Below, in pieces: positions 7,668-11,275 of a stretch of DNA of 11,275 bases; positions within the stretch are counted from its first letter, which is position 1; each line of letters begins with the position of its first letter. The position numbers and the translations under genes are program-made. The notes beneath the pieces are model-generated. The model was not told where the DNA came from. It searched no databases and worked only from the letters and a program-made list of their open reading frames with translations. Source of the stretch: an uncultured Gemmatimonadota bacterium (GTDB taxonomy: Bacteria; Gemmatimonadota; Gemmatimonadetes; Gemmatimonadales; GWC2-71-9). The stretch spans positions 1-11,275 of the forward strand of contig CAMPKP010000122.1 of the NCBI GenBank assembly GCA_946887295.1. Reading direction: 5' to 3'.

Positions 7668-7704
7668 AGTTGAGCAGCGGATCGGTGTTGAGCGCCAGAA
7701 TCTC

Positions 7705-7938
7705 CTAGGCGTGATCCACGACGGCGGTGACCCCGTGCTCTCGAGCGCAGTGGGCGCAGCAGTAGAAGGTGCCGTTCGCCTCGATGCCGTGGCCGATGAT
7801 CTTGCAGCGGCAGTGCTGGCACACCGGGGCCAGCTGGTGGATGGCGCATTCGAAGCTGTCGAACGTATGGGTGTGTCCTGCGGCGACCACCTGGAACGAG
7901 AGATAGTAGTCGTTGCCGCAGACCTCGCAGACGGCCAT
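7705..7938 (-). CDS. Small Cys-rich zinc-binding protein, prokaryotic metallothionein-like
   Basis: 77-residue cytoplasmic protein with nine cysteines and several histidines: CEVC at 4-7, HTHTF at 22-26, C31, CQHCRC at 40-45, GHG at 49-51, and CCAHC at 60-64. The pattern, with two four-Cys clusters joined by an FDSFECAIH segment, resembles small proteins annotated as prokaryotic metallothioneins (BmtA-like) or zinc-ribbon proteins. It probably binds zinc or another soft metal; storage, sensing and chaperone roles are all possible. ATG 7938 is fixed by a strong AGGAGG at 7944-7949, 5 nt upstream, and by the start of the Cys pattern. The frame stays open upstream, but that part is antisense to the neighbour and not conserved-looking. 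It faces the ligase gene and diverges from the MBL gene, breaking an otherwise same-strand repair cluster. Reality of the gene is high, exact role uncertain. Confidence 0.85.
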   Translation of the reverse strand: MAVCEVCGNDYYLSFQVVAAGHTHTFDSFECAIHQLAPVCQHCRCKIIGHGIEANGTFYCCAHCAREHGVTAVVDHA

Positions 7939-7943
7939 GGTTT

Positions 7944-7949
7944 CCTCCT
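7944..7949 (-). promoter_or_regulatory. Strong Shine-Dalgarno for the Cys-rich protein
   Basis: AGGAGG on the minus strand, 5 nt before ATG 7938. It is the strongest ribosome-binding site in the window and decides the start of this short gene. It contrasts with the neighbours at 3916 and 8053, which have none. Confidence 0.8.
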
Positions 7950-7961
7950 GTCGGGGCGGCT

Positions 7962-7992
7962 CCCGGCCACCCATTCGTGAAGAGTGGCCGGG
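7962..7992. promoter_or_regulatory. 9-bp perfect inverted repeat in the leader of the Cys-rich gene
   Basis: CCCGGCCAC (7962-7970) and GTGGCCGGG (7984-7992) are exact inverted copies around a 13-nt centre, 24-54 nt upstream of ATG 7938. If the promoter lies further upstream, the transcript would carry a hairpin here. As DNA it could be an operator half-site pair. The repeat is seen directly; the function is inferred. Confidence 0.4.
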
Positions 7993-8013
7993 TCCTCGCG
8001 AGAGCGCCAGATT

Positions 8014-8034
8014 CCGGGGCGCTGGCCGCCCCGG
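8014..8034. promoter_or_regulatory. 8-bp perfect inverted repeat abutting the MBL-gene promoter
   Basis: CCGGGGCG (8014-8021) and CGCCCCGG (8027-8034) are exact inverted copies around CTGGC. The dyad ends 4-6 bp before the presumed -10 box of the gene at 8053, where a repressor or activator would act, and it replaces any recognisable -35 box. A dyad in GC-rich DNA can arise by chance. Confidence 0.4.
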
Positions 8035-8038
8035 TGTG

Positions 8039-8052
8039 TATACCTTTCCCAC
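8039..8052 (+). promoter_or_regulatory. Putative -10 box giving a leaderless mRNA for the zinc-ribbon MBL gene
   Basis: TATACC at 8039-8044 (or TACCTT at 8041-8046) lies 6-8 nt before ATG 8053 and is preceded by TG at 8035-8036 and 8037-8038. There is no Shine-Dalgarno sequence. TACCTTTCCCAC directly before the ATG matches TACTTTTCCTGC before ATG 3916 at 9 of 12 positions and in the same register. No convincing -35 box is present. Confidence 0.4.
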
Positions 8053-8871
8053 ATGGCGAAGTTCATCTGCACCACCTGTGGCGTCCAGTACGACGAGTCG
8101 CCCTCCCCCCCGGCCTCCTGCGTCATCTGCTCCGAGGAGCGCCAGTACATCGGCTGGCAGGGCCAGGTGTGGACCACCCTCGAGGACCTCCGCAAGGACC
8201 ACCACAGCAGGATCGAGCCGGAGGATCCCGGCCTCACCGGGATCGGCATCGAGCCGTCGTTCGCCATCGGGCAGCGGGCCCTCCACATCCGGGGGGGCGG
8301 CGGCTTCATATGGGACTGCACCAGCCTGGTGGACGACGCGGCGCTGGCCCGGGTGCGGAAGCTCGGCGGCGCCCGCGCGATGGCGATCTCCCATCCGCAC
8401 TTCTACGCCTCAATGGTCGAGTGGAGCCGCGCCCTCGACGGCATACCGATCTACCTGCACGAGGCCGACCGGGCGTGGGTCATGCGCGACGACCCCGCCA
8501 TCGTCCATTGGGCCGGAGACGCGCTCGAGGTCGCCCCGGGCATCACCCTGATTCATTGCGGCGGCCACTTCGCGGGGAGCACCGTCCTCCATTGGGCGGA
8601 CGGCGCCGACGGGCTCGGAGCGCTCCTCACCGGCGACTCGATCATGGTGGCCCAGGATCGCCGCACGGTCAGCTTCATGTACAGCTACCCCAACCTGATC
8701 CCGCTCGACGCCGGGGCGGTGCGGCGGATCGTGGATGCGGTCGCACCCTACGAGTTCGAGCGGATCTACGGCGGGTGGACGGGAAAGAACGTGCTGGAGG
8801 CCGCCGGCCAGGCCGTACGGTACTCGGCGCGCCGCTATCTGCGCGCGATCGGACAGCGTGACGGAGACTAG
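8053..8871 (+). CDS. Zinc-ribbon MBL-fold metallo-hydrolase-like protein with a degenerate active site
   Basis: 272 residues. An N-terminal rubredoxin-like zinc ribbon has CTTC (C6, C9) and CVIC (C23, C26). It is followed by a metallo-beta-lactamase-like domain from about residue 60. The usual HxHxDH signature is reduced to SHPHFYAS: H114 and H116 remain, the Asp-His pair is absent. GGHFAGS (H172) and LLTGDS (D195) retain the later ligands, and no clear last histidine is seen. One-metal hydrolase, oxidoreductase or non-catalytic binding roles are all possible. Similar short zinc-ribbon MBL proteins occur as unlinked genes in many bacteria; no defined function is known to me. No signal peptide. 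ATG 8053 is chosen because CTTC follows at once and a promoter-like box abuts it. The 3' end overlaps the helicase start by 14 bp, suggesting coupled expression. Confidence 0.88.
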   Translation: MAKFICTTCGVQYDESPSPPASCVICSEERQYIGWQGQVWTTLEDLRKDHHSRIEPEDPGLTGIGIEPSFAIGQRALHIRGGGGFIWDCTSLVDDAALARVRKLGGARAMAISHPHFYASMVEWSRALDGIPIYLHEADRAWVMRDDPAIVHWAGDALEVAPGITLIHCGGHFAGSTVLHWADGADGLGALLTGDSIMVAQDRRTVSFMYSYPNLIPLDAGAVRRIVDAVAPYEFERIYGGWTGKNVLEAAGQAVRYSARRYLRAIGQRDGD

Positions 8872-11275
8872 CGGCCGGCGCGGCGGCTCCGCACTGGCGG
8901 TGGACCTGCGGCGAGCCCGTGCCGCGCGCCGCAAGGAAGCGCGCGCCACCGAGCCAACCGGGCCGCCCAAGGTGCGCCGGCGGCCCCGGCGCGTCGTCGA
9001 GTGCGCGGACCGCGAGCCCATCGACTGCGTGCGGGAGTGGTTCGCCCACCACGAGTGGGAGCCGTTTCCATTCCAGGAGAACGTCTGGCGCTCCTACCTG
9101 GCCGGCGAGAGCGGCCTGGTCCACGCCGCCACCGGCACGGGAAAGACCTACGCCGCATGGATGGGGCCGCTCCTCGAGTGGCTGCGGGACTATCCCGAGG
9201 CGCCGCGCCGCCCCGCCGCTCCCCTCACCGTCCTGTGGATCACCCCGCTCCGGGCCCTCGCGGGCGACACCGAGGCCGCGCTGCGTGCTCCCGTCGAAGA
9301 CCTGGGCCTCCCCTGGACCGTCGAGTCGCGGACCGGTGACACTCCTGCCCGGGTGCGCGCGCGCCAGCGGGAGCGGCTTCCAAGCGCGCTGGTCACCACG
9401 CCCGAGAGCCTGTCGCTCCTGCTGACGCGCGACGACGCCGGCACGCTGTTCGACCACCTCCAGCTGGTGGTGGTGGACGAGTGGCACGAGCTGATGGCCT
9501 CCAAGCGCGGGGTGCAGACCGAGCTGTGTCTCGCACGGCTCCGCCGCTTCCGGCCCGAGCTCCGCACGCTGGGCCTCTCCGCCACGCTGGGAAACCTCGA
9601 TACCGCACGCGACGCGCTGCTCGGCGTGGACGCCGAGGGCCGGGCCCGCCCCGGGCGGATCTTCCAGGGCCTGGTGCCCAAGGGGCTCGAGGTGGACGCC
9701 CTCATTCCCGACACCATGGAGCGCTTCCCCTGGTCGGGACAGATCGGACTCCGCCTGCTGCCCGAGGTGATCGAGGCGATCGAGCAGGGCGAGACATCCC
9801 TGGTGTTCACCAATACCAGGGCCACGGCCGAGATCTGGTTCCAGGCGCTGCTGGCCGCGCGGCCGGACTGGGCGGGAATCCTCGCGCTGCACCACGGGTC
9901 CATGGACCGGGGCACCCGGGAGTGGGTGGAGGACGGCCTGCGCGACGGCAGGCTCCGGTGCGTCGTCTGCACCTCGACACTCGACCTCGGCGTGGACTTC
10001 ACCCCCGTGGACCGCGTGCTCCAGGTGGGGAGCCCGAAGAGCGTCGGACGGCTCATCCAGCGGGCGGGACGGAGCGGACACCGCCCCGGGGCGGTGAGCC
10101 GTCTCACCTGCGTCCCCACCAACGCCCTCGAGCTGGTGGACGTCGCCGCCGCGCGCTCGGCCCTCGAGGCTCGCGAGATCGAGGCCCGCCGGCCGGTGGA
10201 GCGGCCGCTCGATCTCCTGGCGCAGCACGCCGTGACGGTCGCCCTCGGCGGAGGCTTCCGCGCCGACGAGCTGCTGGCGGAGGTGCGGACGACGTGGGCC
10301 TACCGCGGGCTGGAGGACGACGAGTGGCGGTGGGTGCTCGACTTCATCACCCGCGGCGGCACCGCGCTGTCGTCGTATCCGGAGTACAGCAAGGTGGTCG
10401 AGCGCGACGGCCGCTACGAGGTGACGAGCCGGATGGCGGCGATGCGGCACCGGCTGTCCATCGGCACCATCGTGAGCGAGTCGGCGATGAAGGTCCAGCT
10501 GCTCCGCGGCCGGACCCTCGGCAGCGTGGAGGAGAACTTCATCGCGCGGCTCCGACCGGGGGACGTGTTCACCTTCGCGGGCCGGGTGCTGGAGTTCGTG
10601 CGGGTGCGCGGCATGGTGGCGCAGGTCCGTCGGTCCACCGCGAAGAGCAACTCGGTGCCGCACTGGTCCGGCGCCCGGATGCCGATCTCGCCGCAGCTCG
10701 CCGCCTGGATTCGCGCCAAGCTCGACGAGGCGCGCCGAGGGATCTACCGCGGGCCCGAGATGGAGGCGGTCCGTGGCATCCTCGAGCTGCAGGCCGCGTG
10801 GTCCCGTCTGCCCGCGGCCGACGAGCTCCTCATCGAGCGGGTCCGGACCCGGGAAGGCCACCACCTCTTCTTCTACCCGGTCGAGGGGCGGCTGGTTCAC
10901 GAGGGCCTGGCGGCGCTCTTCGCCTATCGTCTCGCCCAGCTGGGGCCGATCTCGTTCACCCTCGCGGCGAACGACTACGGTCTGGAGCTGCTGTCGCCCG
11001 AGCGCGCGCCGCTGGAGGAGTCGCTGGAGAGCGGCCTGCTCTCGCCCGAGCACCTGCTGCACGACATCCCCGCGAGTCTCAACGCCGCCGAGCTGGCACG
11101 CCGGCAGTTCCGGGAGATCGCCCGAATCGCCGGCCTGGTGTTTCAGGGGTATCCGGGGGCGGCCAAGGCGGTGAAGCAGGTGCAGGCGTCGAGCGAGCTC
11201 ATCTACGATGTCTTCGCCCGCTACGATCCCGGCAACCTCCTCCTCTTTCAGGCCCATCGCGAGGTGATGGAGCGC
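8858..11275 (+). CDS. DNA ligase-associated DEXH-box helicase (Lhr type), 3' end beyond window
   Basis: Superfamily 2 Lhr-like DNA helicase, the partner of the exonuclease and ligase upstream; an open frame of 806 codons reaches the right edge. Numbering from GTG 8858: FPFQ about 71-74, Walker A ATGTGKT with K96, motif Ib-like TTPESL, motif II as DEWH at 207-210, motif III SAT at 241-243, CTSTLDLGVDF (motif V), and QRAGRSG from Q401 (motif VI). A winged-helix region and the Lhr-associated C-terminal domain follow, to about residue 800. Relatives are about 800-850 residues, so little is missing. The start is uncertain: GTG 8858 gives a basic 57-residue extension before VREWFAHHEWEPFPFQ; GTG 8900, 8972 and 9029 are alternatives, and 9029 fits the family N-terminus best. 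Any of the first would keep or nearly keep the link to the MBL gene. Likely unwinds or remodels DNA during repair. Confidence 0.93.
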   Translation, partial: MTETSGRRGGSALAVDLRRARAARRKEARATEPTGPPKVRRRPRRVVECADREPIDCVREWFAHHEWEPFPFQENVWRSYLAGESGLVHAATGTGKTYAAWMGPLLEWLRDYPEAPRRPAAPLTVLWITPLRALAGDTEAALRAPVEDLGLPWTVESRTGDTPARVRARQRERLPSALVTTPESLSLLLTRDDAGTLFDHLQLVVVDEWHELMASKRGVQTELCLARLRRFRPELRTLGLSATLGNLDTARDALLGVDAEGRARPGRIFQGLVPKGLEVDALIPDTMERFPWSGQIGLRLLPEVIEAIEQGETSLVFTNTRATAEIWFQALLAARPDWAGILALHHGSMDRGTREWVEDGLRDGRLRCVVCTSTLDLGVDFTPVDRVLQVGSPKSVGRLIQRAGRSGHRPGAVSRLTCVPTNALELVDVAAARSALEAREIEARRPVERPLDLLAQHAVTVALGGGFRADELLAEVRTTWAYRGLEDDEWRWVLDFITRGGTALSSYPEYSKVVERDGRYEVTSRMAAMRHRLSIGTIVSESAMKVQLLRGRTLGSVEENFIARLRPGDVFTFAGRVLEFVRVRGMVAQVRRSTAKSNSVPHWSGARMPISPQLAAWIRAKLDEARRGIYRGPEMEAVRGILELQAAWSRLPAADELLIERVRTREGHHLFFYPVEGRLVHEGLAALFAYRLAQLGPISFTLAANDYGLELLSPERAPLEESLESGLLSPEHLLHDIPASLNAAELARRQFREIARIAGLVFQGYPGAAKAVKQVQASSELIYDVFARYDPGNLLLFQAHREVMER

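Noticed and set aside
7939..8400. Upstream extension of the Cys-rich protein frame to 8400
   Set aside because: It is antisense to the MBL gene. A strong AGGAGG fixes the start at 7938.
7977..8861. Second plus-strand frame of about 294 codons overlapping the MBL gene
   Set aside because: The translation is Arg/Gly/Pro-rich with no motif, whereas the frame from 8053 has the zinc ribbon and MBL motifs.
8675..11257. Long minus-strand open frame of 860 codons opposite the helicase
   Set aside because: The plus strand here encodes a clear Lhr-type helicase with all motifs. The antisense translation is rich in Arg, Pro, Gly, His and Leu without domains, as expected when GC-rich codons are read backwards.
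1..11275. CRISPR arrays, tRNA or rRNA genes, insertion sequences, phage or toxin-antitoxin modules
   Set aside because: No regularly spaced repeats, no cloverleaf or rRNA-like stretches, no transposase or integrase motifs, and no target-site duplications were seen. Composition is uniform throughout.

Overview
The window is GC-rich (roughly 70% by eye) bacterial chromosome. Codons end mostly in G or C, genes are packed tightly, and long antisense reading frames are common. Nothing in it looks like phage, IS element, tRNA, rRNA or CRISPR. The style (high GC, GTG starts, two genes with a promoter-like box abutting the ATG, a Lhr-Exo-Lig repair set) suits an uncultured soil lineage such as Candidatus Rokubacteria/Methylomirabilota. 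That placement is an impression, not proven; other high-GC phyla are possible.

Layout. (1) 1-3811: two clan GH-A glycosidases facing each other. The first is a 5'-truncated GH1-like protein on +. The second is a 960-residue GH2 enzyme on - with an amidotransferase-like C-terminal region. Their 3' ends overlap by 77 bp. (2) 3812-3915: a short divergent promoter region. (3) 3916-7623: four + genes spaced 29 bp, 20 bp and -4 bp, so probably co-transcribed: a YbhB/PEBP-family protein, a Cu/Zn superoxide dismutase lipoprotein, the DNA-ligase-associated metallo-beta-lactamase exonuclease, and the matching ATP-dependent DNA ligase. (4) 7705-7938: a 77-residue Cys-rich metallothionein-like protein on -. 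(5) 7939-8052: a 114-bp divergent region with two perfect inverted repeats. (6) 8053 to the end: a zinc-ribbon plus metallo-beta-lactamase protein whose 3' end overlaps the start of the ligase-associated Lhr-type helicase, which runs off the right edge.

Function. Exonuclease, ligase and helicase are three of the four members of the known 'DNA ligase-associated' repair set; the fourth, the PdeM phosphoesterase, would be expected just beyond the right edge. Here the set is split by two metal-binding genes, and the second is translationally linked to the helicase. This is the most interesting feature of the window. I do not see a wholly new system: the core is known, and the possible novelty lies in the inserted zinc-ribbon MBL protein, the Cys-rich protein and their shared control region.
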